DNA of 32,097 nucleotides from Verrucomicrobiota bacterium (GTDB lineage Bacteria > Verrucomicrobiota > Verrucomicrobiia > Verrucomicrobiales > Akkermansiaceae). Of the stretch, positions 16,376 to 23,214 are shown piece by piece. The first letter of the stretch is position 1. Each line of letters opens with the position of its first letter. Below the pieces are notes generated by a model that was not told the origin of the DNA, made no database searches, and saw only the letters and a list, made by a program, of their open reading frames with translations. The translations under genes and the position numbers were made by a program. The stretch is from contig WBXD01000008.1 of NCBI GenBank assembly GCA_008932935.1, positions 1 through 32,097 on the forward strand. Direction: 5' to 3'.

Positions 16376-18100
16376 TTATCTGTCACCATGTAAGGGACCG
16401 CGGTCGCGGTCGATGCGGAAGGGGCGGCCGCGGAGGCGGGCGTTGCGGGTGCGGTCGACGACTTGCTGGACGAAGGCTTCGGGGACATCGACGAGCGAGT
16501 GTTTCGGGAACAGTGAGATGCGTCCCAGACAGCCATCGGGCAGACCGGCCTCGCGATACAGCATGCCGACAATCTCCTTGGCCATGACTCCATGAGTTTT
16601 CCCGAGGGATAGGAAGAGACTGGCCATGCCGGCCTCGGCGCTGTGAACCTCCCTAGAACCCGAGCGCTCCTGGTGCTCGGGCCGCTCCTGGCGGGGTTTC
16701 GGCCCACCCTCGCGCTGAAAGCCGACGTCTCTGGATTTTTGAAACTTGGGGTCGCGAGGATCGCGGCGTTCCGGCTCACGATCTTCCTCGATGGCCGAGC
16801 CTTCGCGGCCACTCGCCTCGCGCAGCAAGGTCACCAAGGCGCCGGCGATATCCGTCGGGGTGTGCCCTTGTTCGAGCAGGCGGTCGATATTATCCTGATA
16901 GGCGTCAAATTTGCCGCTTTCGAGGCGTTCTTTCAAGGAATCAAAGATGAGGTCGGCGCGGCGGCCTTCGACTTGTTCCTGGGACGGGATGCGCTCGCGG
17001 CGAATCAGCGAACGGGTGTAGCGCTCGATGGATTGGATGCGGTAAATTTCCCGCCCATAAACAAAACTCACGGCCCGGCCCGAACGGCCGGCGCGGCCGG
17101 TGCGGCCGATGCGGTGGACGTAGTCCTCGGGGTCGGTGGGCAGGTCGTAGTTGAAGACAATGTCGATTTCGTCGATGTCGAGGCCGCGGGCGGCGACGTC
17201 GGTGGCGACCAGCAACTCGACAGAACCCTCGCGGAAACGCTTGAGCACGCGTTCGCGCATTTGCTGGGTCATATCGCCGTGCAAGCGGTCGGCAGCATAT
17301 CCGCGGTTGACGAGGTCTTCGGTACATTCATCCACCGAGCGCTTGGTATTGCAAAAAATGACCGCCAGACGTGGCGGGCTCATGTCGAGAATGCGCGAGA
17401 GTACTTCGACTTTCGAGCGTTGGCGCACTTCGAAGTACGATTGATCGACGGTGGAGACGGTGCGGGATTTTTGCTGAACCTCGATAATTTCGGGGTTTTT
17501 ACCGAAGCGCTGGATGAGGCGGGAGACCCCCGGATTCATGGTGGCCGAGAAAAATAAGGTCTGATGCTCAGTGGGAAGGGCTGCCAACAACTCGTCCATT
17601 TCATCGCGGAAACCCATGTCCAGCATGCGATCGGCCTCATCGAGAATGGCCAGCTTGACGCGCGAGGCATCAAGGGAACCGCGCCGCAGATGATCCAACA
17701 GGCGGCCGGGGGTCCCCACAATCAGCTGAGCCCCGGAGCGCAGGGCACGCAATTGGCGATCCATCGGCGCCCCACCGTAAACCGGGGTGGCGTGCAGACC
17801 GATGAGTTTCGCACCCAAGCGATGCACGTCCTCGCACACTTGCACTGCGAGTTCGCGCGTCGGACACAAAATGAGCACCTGAGGATAGAGTGACTCCACT
17901 TCCAGCAAGGCAAGGGCCGGCAAAGCAAAAGCGGCGGTCTTGCCGGAGCCGGTTGCAGACAGGCCGACCAGATCCCTGCCCTTCAAGGCGGTCGGGATGC
18001 TCATTGCTTGGATTGGCGAGGGGCGCTCGTAGCCCAGGGTTTCGATGGCTTCAAGCAGGCATGCGGGAAGGCCGAGTTCGGAGAAAGGTGGTGTTTCCAT
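16376..18100 (-). CDS. DEAD-box ATP-dependent RNA helicase with DbpA-type RNA-binding domain
   Basis: A 574-residue helicase. I chose ATG 18100 (METPPFSELGLPACLLEAIE) because this is where the Q-motif region begins; the longer frame would run through the tRNA gene. Motifs in order are the Q-motif (GYERPSPIQ), Walker A SATGSGKTAAF at 48-58, PTRELA, TPGRLLDHL, DEAD at 154-157, SAT at 185-187, VIFCNTKRSVDE, TDVAARGLDIDEIDIV and HRIGRTGRAGRSG. An Arg/Glu-rich linker leads to a C-terminal domain of about 75 residues (MASLFLSLGKTHGVMAKEIV) resembling the DbpA/CsdA RNA-binding fold. By family it remodels rRNA or cold-stabilised mRNA. DeaD/CsdA is the nearest classical match, but I do not assign a symbol. 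tRNA-Arg lies upstream on the same strand. Confidence 0.93.
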   Translation of the reverse strand: METPPFSELGLPACLLEAIETLGYERPSPIQAMSIPTALKGRDLVGLSATGSGKTAAFALPALALLEVESLYPQVLILCPTRELAVQVCEDVHRLGAKLIGLHATPVYGGAPMDRQLRALRSGAQLIVGTPGRLLDHLRRGSLDASRVKLAILDEADRMLDMGFRDEMDELLAALPTEHQTLFFSATMNPGVSRLIQRFGKNPEIIEVQQKSRTVSTVDQSYFEVRQRSKVEVLSRILDMSPPRLAVIFCNTKRSVDECTEDLVNRGYAADRLHGDMTQQMRERVLKRFREGSVELLVATDVAARGLDIDEIDIVFNYDLPTDPEDYVHRIGRTGRAGRSGRAVSFVYGREIYRIQSIERYTRSLIRRERIPSQEQVEGRRADLIFDSLKERLESGKFDAYQDNIDRLLEQGHTPTDIAGALVTLLREASGREGSAIEEDREPERRDPRDPKFQKSRDVGFQREGGPKPRQERPEHQERSGSREVHSAEAGMASLFLSLGKTHGVMAKEIVGMLYREAGLPDGCLGRISLFPKHSLVDVPEAFVQQVVDRTRNARLRGRPFRIDRDRGPLHGDR

Positions 18101-18210
18101 AAGGGAGGCGTGGCGTGTGGGGGGGGCTGGCGCTGACTGTCTGACGCATCCCCGCCGCTCCCGGCGGAGAGTCATCGACTCGTTCAACGCGGAAAACAAG
18201 CAATTTCGAC

Positions 18211-18285
18211 TGGTGGTCCCGAGTGGAATCGAACCACTACCTACGGCTTCGGAGGCCATCGTCCTATCCATTGGACCACGGGACC
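18211..18285 (-). tRNA. tRNA-Arg(CCG)
   Basis: On the minus strand the acceptor GGTCCCG (18279-18285) pairs with CGGGACC (18215-18221), with discriminator A and an encoded CCA (18211-18213). The D-arm reads GTCCAATGGATAGGAC. The anticodon stem ATGGC/GCCGT encloses the loop CTCCGAA, giving anticodon CCG for the CGG arginine codon. The T-arm GTGGTTCGATTCCAC is perfect. All arms are of standard size. It lies 110 nt upstream of the helicase start. Confidence 0.96.
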
Positions 18286-18831
18286 ATTGCGCTGGTGGGC
18301 GCGGCGGCCATTGATAGCTGGCGGTGGCAGGCATGGCAAGCACAAGCCGGAAAAAACCCGTGCGGCGTCGGCGGCTCATGCCAGCCCCGAGAATTATGGC
18401 GACGGTGACGAAACGGGCGGGCGAAGGAAGATTCTCAAAGTCTAAAGTCTAAAGTCTAAAGTCTAAAGTCTAAAGTCAGCTTAGAATTCGCGGTTCTTCG
18501 ACTTTAGACTTTCAGACCTTCAAGGAGAGGCGGCGGGCAGGATGCCCGCGCCACCTGGCATGGCTGCCGCGTCTCGCGGCAGGCCGTGCCTGCGTGCCTC
18601 TGGCCGCAGTGCCCATGCGCAGCGAATGAACATGCGCCAAGCTTGGTCTACCACAGGCTCGCGCCGCGAGACGCGGCTCCCACGGCCTGCGGCCGGAGGC
18701 CGCAGCCACCTGGCATGGCTGCCGCGTCTCGCGGCAGGCCGTGCCTGCGTGCCTCTGGCCGCAGTGCCCATGCGCAGCGAATGAACATGCGCCAAGCTTG
18801 GCCTACCACAGGCTCGCGCCGCGGCAGCGGC
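18286..18831. repeat. Noncoding repeat island: 7-bp tandem array, hairpin and 118-bp direct duplication
   Basis: These 546 nt between tRNA-Arg and the secretin stop hold no credible gene. At 18436-18477 is AAAGTCT-type DNA in six 7-bp copies (the first differs by one base). Its last 13 nt (18465-18477) are the exact reverse complement of 18500-18512. At 18534-18555 is a GGCAGGATGCC-family unit. A 118-bp block at 18551-18668 is repeated at 18706-18823 with one mismatch (18647 against 18802), a period of 155 nt. Each copy contains the perfect hairpin CTGCCGCG-TCT-CGCGGCAG (18564-18582 in copy 1). The second copy ends 8 nt before the secretin stop codon. Confidence 0.85.
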
Positions 18832-21669
18832 TCAGTCGCTGGCGGGCGGGCTGGGTTTTTTGGCGGAAGTTTTGGCGGGGGGCGGCGCGGTTTTGACGGT
18901 AGGTTTGGCCGCGGTTTTGACGCTGGCTTTTGCGGGAGCAGGAGCAGGAGCGGGAGCAGGAGCGGGCTCTACGGGAATGGCCTTGGGTGGGCAGCGCTTG
19001 GTAGCGAACGGCGCGGCCGAGTTGGGCGGGGGCAGGTCCTCGGCACCGTCGGCAAAGCGGCGGGTATCCGTGCTGGATTTGTAGCGGTGGTCCATATCAG
19101 CCTGGACGGCATCGAGGGTACCGCGCCCTGTGACGATGGATGGCTGGATAAAGATCAGCAGTTCGGCTTTCTCTGTAGTTTTGGTGGTAGAGGAGAAGAG
19201 TCGGCCGAGGTAGGGGATGCTGCTGAGGAGCGGGATGCCAGAGACATTATCTCTTTTTTTACTGCTGATCAAACCGCCGAGGACGATGGTTTCGTTGTTA
19301 GGAACGGTGACGGTGGTGAGGATTTCACGGGTGGTGATATTCGGTGGCTTCGGCGTTGAGCCAGGAACAATGGGTGAAGTATCCACCTGTGCTTCATCGT
19401 CGATGAGGGCGATTTGCAGGGTGATTTCTTTTTCGGAATTGATCAGTGGGATCACTTCGAGTTTGAGCACGACGTCCTGATATTGGTACTGGGTGCTGAC
19501 GGTGCCGTTAGCGCCTGGGGCACCGTAGGTGTTGTTGGCGGTGGGCACGGAGATGCGCTCGCCGGTTGAAATGGTGCCTTTTTGGTTGTTGGCCGTGAAG
19601 ATGCTGGGTCTGGCAAGCACGGTGAATTTATTGGTCGATTGTAGCGCCTGCAAAAAGACGTTGAGGCTGCTGCCGATCTTGCCATAGAGTTGTAGACCGC
19701 CAGTCGCGGCCAGCGAACCGGGAGAGAATGGCGTGGTAATGGCTGGCGTGTTGCCTGTCGCTGGCGTGATGATCGGGAGGATCGGCAGATTGGGGCCGCC
19801 ACCAGACCCGCCACGGGTCGCGAAATTGCCATCGCTGTAGAGATAGTCGACGCCGAGTGCTTTGCTGTCGCTGAGGGAGAGCTGACCGATGACGGTGGAG
19901 ATCATGACTTGATCGGCTTTGACATCGACCTGATCGAGGAGGCGTTCGATGATTTCGAGGCCAGAGGGAGGGCCTTGGACGACGATGGAGTTGGTGATAT
20001 TATCGGCGACGAGGAGGGTGCGGCCGACGAGGCGGGATTCCGGGGCGCTGGTGGCATTGGGATTGCTGAGGGAACCACCGCCGCCGCCAGATGCGCCGCC
20101 GCCGCCCGTGCCGCCGCCGGAACCACCGCCGAAGGACGAGTTGCCACCGCTGGTGGCGGAGGCGGTGCGACCGGTGTTGCCGATGGCGCCTGTGCTGCCG
20201 CTGCGACCGCCGGTATTGCCGGTGTTGGAGCCGGTGTTGGAGCCGCCGCGATTGCTGCCGCGACTGGCGCCGCCCGCGCCACCCGCGCCGCCGCTATCAC
20301 CGGTGCTGGTGAAGGCGCGGTTGAGGGCATCGGAGGCGATGGGCAGGAAGTCGGAGACGGTGAGGAATTTGAGTTTGCGGCGGAGGAAGGTTTTTTCGCT
20401 CGTTTCGATGTCGAACTCGCGGATGAGTCCTTCAACGAAAAGCAGATCGACCGGGCGGCCCATGGCGAAGATCCGGTTGGTGCGCGGTTCTGGAATGATT
20501 TGCACCGGCGTGTCGACGCTAGTGGCGGCGCCCGCACTCAGGGCGGCGGTTTTTTGGAGCGGGGCCCCAGGCACGACGGCGGCGACGGGAGCGGCGGGAG
20601 CCCCGGCGCGCTGGACGGCAGCGCTTTTTTGCGCTTGTTGTTGGGTATTGAGCAAATCGTTGAGGGTGCCAGCTAACTCGGTGACGTCGGCATATTTGAC
20701 GGAAATGAAGCGAGTGGCGGTGACATCGGCGGGTTTGTCGATTTCCTCCTTTAGTTTGATGAGCCTGCGGATGAGGGAGGTATTTTCGGTGATGACCACC
20801 GAGCCATTGAGGGGGGCGATGGACCCGTAAGTGCCGAAGGTGCCGATAATCTGGGTAAATGCTTGGGCAGCGGTCTCGGGCTTGATGTGCTTGAAGGTCA
20901 TTACGTAGGAAACGACGCCCTCGCCATCGGGCAAGGGGTCGTTTTCGTTCAGCACATCATAGCCGATGCCGGGCAACCTGGCGGCCACAGTCAGGAAATC
21001 CAGATTGGCGTCCTTATCATCGGGCATGAAGACGAAGTTTTCGATGCCGGCGGCTTTTTTGAGGAGTTCGGCGGCCTGGGCATACGTGAGGGGGTCCTCG
21101 GCGCTGGCATCCTGGACGAAGGCGAACTCGGCGGCGGCGGCGGCGGCGGAGACGATGACGCGGCGGCCGGTGTACTTGCGGTATAGAGCGGCCAACTCGG
21201 AACCCTTAAGCGACGCTTGTTCGATCGGCTCAATAATTTTGGTAGCGCCCAGCGGCACATTGGCATCGCGCACGGGTTTGCGGGACGGCACCAGCGGGCC
21301 TGCCGGTTCCGCAGGCTCAGCGCCAGCAGTCTTGGCCGGGCCACCGAGCGGGGTCTTGGCCGGGCCGCCGAGCGGGGTCTTGGCCGGGCCGCCGGGCGTA
21401 ATCCTGGCGGGGATCGCGGGAGAGGTTTTGACGGGAGGGGGCGTCACCGCAGCCGGAGCGGGAATGGCAGCCGGAGCGGGAACGGCAGCCGGAGCAGGAA
21501 CGGCAGCCGGAGCAGGAACGGCGGCTGGAGCGGGAATCGCGGCCGGTTCCGGGGTCGGGGCAGGCGCCTCTGGTGCTGGGAGCGGAGGGGTTCCGGGAGC
21601 GGTGGGGGCCTGAGCGGCGGCAAAGGTAAGGCTCAAAGCCAGGAGTGCAAAAAATCGGAGGACAGGCAT
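18832..21669 (-). CDS. gspD: Secretin (GspD/PilQ superfamily)
   Basis: A 945-residue outer-membrane channel protein of a type II secretion or type IV pilus-like machine. ATG 21669 gives a clear signal peptide (MPVLRFFALLALSLTFAAAQ). An Ala/Pro-rich segment with tandem repeats follows (to ~115). N-domains come next (140-430, with MTFKHIKPETAAQAFTQIIG, ITENTSLIRRLIKLKEEI and SVKYADVTELAGTLNDLL). A Gly/Ser/Asn-rich linker runs from about 458 to 533. A further N-domain (LVADNITNSIVVQGPPSGLE) precedes the secretin domain (590-850) with VTVPNNETIVLGGLISSKKR, GIPLLSSIPYLGRLF and ELLIFIQPSIV. The C-terminus is again Ala/Pro/Lys-rich. It is larger than classical GspD (about 650-700) because of the low-complexity parts. 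It is the last gene of the minus-strand cluster. Confidence 0.93.
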   Translation of the reverse strand: MPVLRFFALLALSLTFAAAQAPTAPGTPPLPAPEAPAPTPEPAAIPAPAAVPAPAAVPAPAAVPAPAAIPAPAAVTPPPVKTSPAIPARITPGGPAKTPLGGPAKTPLGGPAKTAGAEPAEPAGPLVPSRKPVRDANVPLGATKIIEPIEQASLKGSELAALYRKYTGRRVIVSAAAAAAEFAFVQDASAEDPLTYAQAAELLKKAAGIENFVFMPDDKDANLDFLTVAARLPGIGYDVLNENDPLPDGEGVVSYVMTFKHIKPETAAQAFTQIIGTFGTYGSIAPLNGSVVITENTSLIRRLIKLKEEIDKPADVTATRFISVKYADVTELAGTLNDLLNTQQQAQKSAAVQRAGAPAAPVAAVVPGAPLQKTAALSAGAATSVDTPVQIIPEPRTNRIFAMGRPVDLLFVEGLIREFDIETSEKTFLRRKLKFLTVSDFLPIASDALNRAFTSTGDSGGAGGAGGASRGSNRGGSNTGSNTGNTGGRSGSTGAIGNTGRTASATSGGNSSFGGGSGGGTGGGGASGGGGGSLSNPNATSAPESRLVGRTLLVADNITNSIVVQGPPSGLEIIERLLDQVDVKADQVMISTVIGQLSLSDSKALGVDYLYSDGNFATRGGSGGGPNLPILPIITPATGNTPAITTPFSPGSLAATGGLQLYGKIGSSLNVFLQALQSTNKFTVLARPSIFTANNQKGTISTGERISVPTANNTYGAPGANGTVSTQYQYQDVVLKLEVIPLINSEKEITLQIALIDDEAQVDTSPIVPGSTPKPPNITTREILTTVTVPNNETIVLGGLISSKKRDNVSGIPLLSSIPYLGRLFSSTTKTTEKAELLIFIQPSIVTGRGTLDAVQADMDHRYKSSTDTRRFADGAEDLPPPNSAAPFATKRCPPKAIPVEPAPAPAPAPAPAKASVKTAAKPTVKTAPPPAKTSAKKPSPPASD
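20071..20298 (-). repeat. Gly/Ser/Asn-rich coding tract inside the secretin
   Basis: About 75 codons encode a nearly uninterrupted Gly, Ser, Asn and Thr tract between two N-domains of the secretin. Short imperfect repeats (GSNTGSNTGNTGG, then GGGSGGGTGGGGASGGGGG) give the DNA a strong periodicity. Flexible linkers occur in secretins, but this one is long and unusual. It is likely to vary in length between strains. Confidence 0.7.
21329..21538 (-). repeat. Two tandem repeat arrays in the secretin N-terminal region
   Basis: At 21449-21538 an 18-bp unit (GCAGCCGGAGCAGGAACG and variants) is repeated five times and encodes hexapeptides such as VPAPAA. At 21329 to about 21396 a 24-bp unit (starting GTCTTGGCCGGGCC) is present in almost three copies and encodes the octapeptide GGPAKTPL. 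Both keep the reading frame. They form an extended Pro-rich spacer between signal peptide and N-domains. Confidence 0.8.
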
Positions 21670-21719
21670 GGGGGAGGAGGAATTTGGAGTGACGAAATGA
21701 AATTGGTTGCAGCGGGGGT

Positions 21720-21862
21720 TTTTAACCACGGATTACACGGATTGAAGAGGATTACACGGAAAAGATGACATCAGACAGGATTGTTCTGGATAACCCATTC
21801 CACTTTGCGCCCCTTTGCGTCCTTTGCGACTCTGCGGTAAATCTTCAAGTGAGTCGGGAGGG
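21720..21862. repeat. Interspersed repeats between GspC-like gene and secretin
   Basis: At 21721-21761 is TTAACCACGGATTACACGGA with a second TTACACGGA after AGAGGA. At 21801-21860 is a CCTTTGCG-periodic tract ending in CTGCGGTAAATCTTCAAGTG and AGTCGGGAGG. Its last 30 nt are identical to the element at 12371-12437. It abuts the stop codon of the upstream gene (TAA 21863-21865), so it is transcribed if the cluster is a single operon. Confidence 0.75.
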
Positions 21863-22477
21863 TTAGCGGCCGGAGGGGCGCTGGTAATTGCGGCCGCCGG
21901 AACGGCCGCCGGGTTGAGCGCCGGGTTGAGCGCCGGTGGTGGGAGGTGGGACGACGCGTGGCCGTGGCTGGAGCACAGCTGGGGCGGGGACTTGTGGAGC
22001 TGCAGGAGGGACCGCTTGGCCGGGCATCTGTGGTTGGCCCGGCATTTTGGGCGGGGCTTTGGCGACAGACGGCTTGGGCGCGCTGAGTTTTTCGTCGAAA
22101 GTGACGCTGCCGGTGATGGCCCCCTTGGACAGATAGACGACGGTGCCAAGCGGCTTGTCAGGGTTGCGCTCAATGCGCAATACTTGGTACTCGGAGGACT
22201 GGTCGGTATCGATGGGCGGCACCGCTTCGGCCGGGTTTTTCTTATTAATGAGGGTGATCAGATAGCCCCCGGCGATGGGAGCGATGCCTTTAAGCGCCCA
22301 ATCTGCAAAGGGGTTGACCACCGGGCCGTCTTCCACCGGCTTGGGCGGGGCGGTGAAGGGGGATTTGGTCCATAACTCGGTGTAGCGGGAGAGCGGGGCC
22401 TTCTTCGGCAGTTCCGCCGCCTGCAACCCAGTGAGGACGAGCAGCAGCAGCAGACCGGGACGGATGATGGAGTGCAT
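21863..22477 (-). CDS. GspC/PilP-like component of the secretion cluster (tentative)
   Basis: A 204-residue protein. ATG 22477 gives a signal peptide or membrane anchor (MHSIIRPGLLLLLVLTGLQA); the longer frame to 22636 has no support. The mature part opens with RYTELWTKSPFTAPPKPVED. It contains a small beta-rich region about 100 residues long (LKGIAPIAGGYLITLINKKN and TDQSSEYQVLRIERN) and ends in a Pro/Gly/Arg-rich tail. Position just before the secretin, an N-terminal anchor and a small beta domain are what one expects of GspC or PilP, the periplasmic connector to the secretin. The assignment is by context; direct sequence similarity is weak. In Akkermansia a gene of unknown function, Amuc_1099, lies between the secretin and Amuc_1100, as I recall, so the order appears conserved. 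Confidence 0.65.
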   Translation of the reverse strand: MHSIIRPGLLLLLVLTGLQAAELPKKAPLSRYTELWTKSPFTAPPKPVEDGPVVNPFADWALKGIAPIAGGYLITLINKKNPAEAVPPIDTDQSSEYQVLRIERNPDKPLGTVVYLSKGAITGSVTFDEKLSAPKPSVAKAPPKMPGQPQMPGQAVPPAAPQVPAPAVLQPRPRVVPPPTTGAQPGAQPGGRSGGRNYQRPSGR

Positions 22478-22500
22478 GGGAAAATCAGGCGGGTTCGAGG

Positions 22501-22575
22501 ATGCCAGAGGCCGGTACGACACCGCGGAAATTGCCGACGGCAATTTCCGCTCCGGTGGAAGCGCAGGTCTGGCAT
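22501..22575. repeat. Nested hairpin inside the secretion cluster
   Basis: GCGGAAATTGCC (22524-22535) and its exact reverse complement (22539-22550) form a 12-bp stem with a 3-nt GAC loop. Outer arms ATGCCAGA (22501-22508) and TCTGGCAT (22568-22575) enclose it. It occupies most of the gap between the PilO-like stop and the GspC-like start. It may stabilise or process the polycistronic mRNA, or attenuate read-through to the two outer-envelope genes. There is no T-run. Confidence 0.7.
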
Positions 22576-22587
22576 GGGTGAGGCATG

Positions 22588-23118
22588 TCACGCGGATGGC
22601 TCGGGTACGAACCATTGTTCGACCGTGGCGGTGCAATCGATAAGAGTGTCGTCATCTTTGTTAGGCGAGAGGCGGATGTAGGTCACGCAGCGGAGGTTGT
22701 CAGGCGAGTTGAGATGGTCGAACCAAGTGTACAGCGAGTGCTCGGGACCGACGACGGTGAGACTGACTTTGACGCGGTGGAAATAGTGGCCGGTTTGGTC
22801 GGTGGGAAGAAGTTTTTCGGTTTTGAAGGTGAGGCCGACGACGGGCACGTCCTTTTCAGCCAGCTCCAGCAAGGCGGTGAGAACCGGCTGGCTCTCGCTA
22901 GGTTTGGGCTCATGTTGGGCGAGCCATGCCATTTGGCTCTCGACCTCCTCGCGGCTGGCGTGGATGGCTTCGGCGTGTTTCAGGTCGGTTACGGCTTTGA
23001 AGTGCTTGCCGGCGATGTCGGCTTGCAGCTTGACGAAGTAGTTGAAACCTAACAAATTAAGGATAGCGAAGCCGCCGACGGCGAAGAAGATGAGGAGTTT
23101 TTTTTCACGAGGGGACAC
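22588..23118 (-). CDS. PilO/GspM-like inner-membrane protein
   Basis: A 176-residue protein with a short cytoplasmic N-terminus (MSPREKKLLIFF), one membrane helix at about residues 8-26, a charged probably coiled-coil stretch (AVTDLKHAEAIHASREEVES), and a C-terminal domain with alternating strands (VVGLTFKTEKLL, HRVKVSLTVVGPEHSLYTWF, DCTATVEQWF). This is the layout of PilO and GspM, the ferredoxin-like periplasmic proteins that pair with PilN or GspL. It follows the GspL-like gene after 96 nt. By position it corresponds to Akkermansia Amuc_1100, which is longer (about 317 residues). I cannot show sequence homology to that protein here. Confidence 0.72.
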   Translation of the reverse strand: MSPREKKLLIFFAVGGFAILNLLGFNYFVKLQADIAGKHFKAVTDLKHAEAIHASREEVESQMAWLAQHEPKPSESQPVLTALLELAEKDVPVVGLTFKTEKLLPTDQTGHYFHRVKVSLTVVGPEHSLYTWFDHLNSPDNLRCVTYIRLSPNKDDDTLIDCTATVEQWFVPEPSA

Positions 23119-23168
23119 AGGCAGGGGAAGGCAGGGGGGTGTGGAATGGCAAGGGAACTCGTCTAGTA

Positions 23169-23212
23169 ATGCCGCAGGTGGCGGGATTTGTCGGCGGGGA
23201 CCGACAAGGCAT
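23169..23212. repeat. Hairpin in the GspL-PilO gap
   Basis: TTGTCGG (23188-23194) and CCGACAA (23201-23207) form a perfect 7-bp stem with a 6-nt loop, inside outer arms ATGCC (23169-23173) and GGCAT (23208-23212). It lies directly after the GspL-like stop. The ATGCC/GGCAT outer arms are also seen in the hairpin at 22501-22575. Confidence 0.5.
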
Positions 23213-23214
23213 GG

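Noticed and set aside
15145-16587. 480-residue open frame on the plus strand opposite the glycosyltransferase
   Set aside because: It is antisense to a gene with all catalytic motifs and runs across two other gene boundaries; composition is typical of a shadow frame.
18436-18477. CRISPR-like repeat array
   Set aside because: The units are 7 bp and contiguous without spacers, and no cas gene is near.
18586-19359. 257-residue open frame on the plus strand over the duplicated block
   Set aside because: Its sequence contains the same peptide twice because of the 118-bp duplication, then runs antisense through the secretin.
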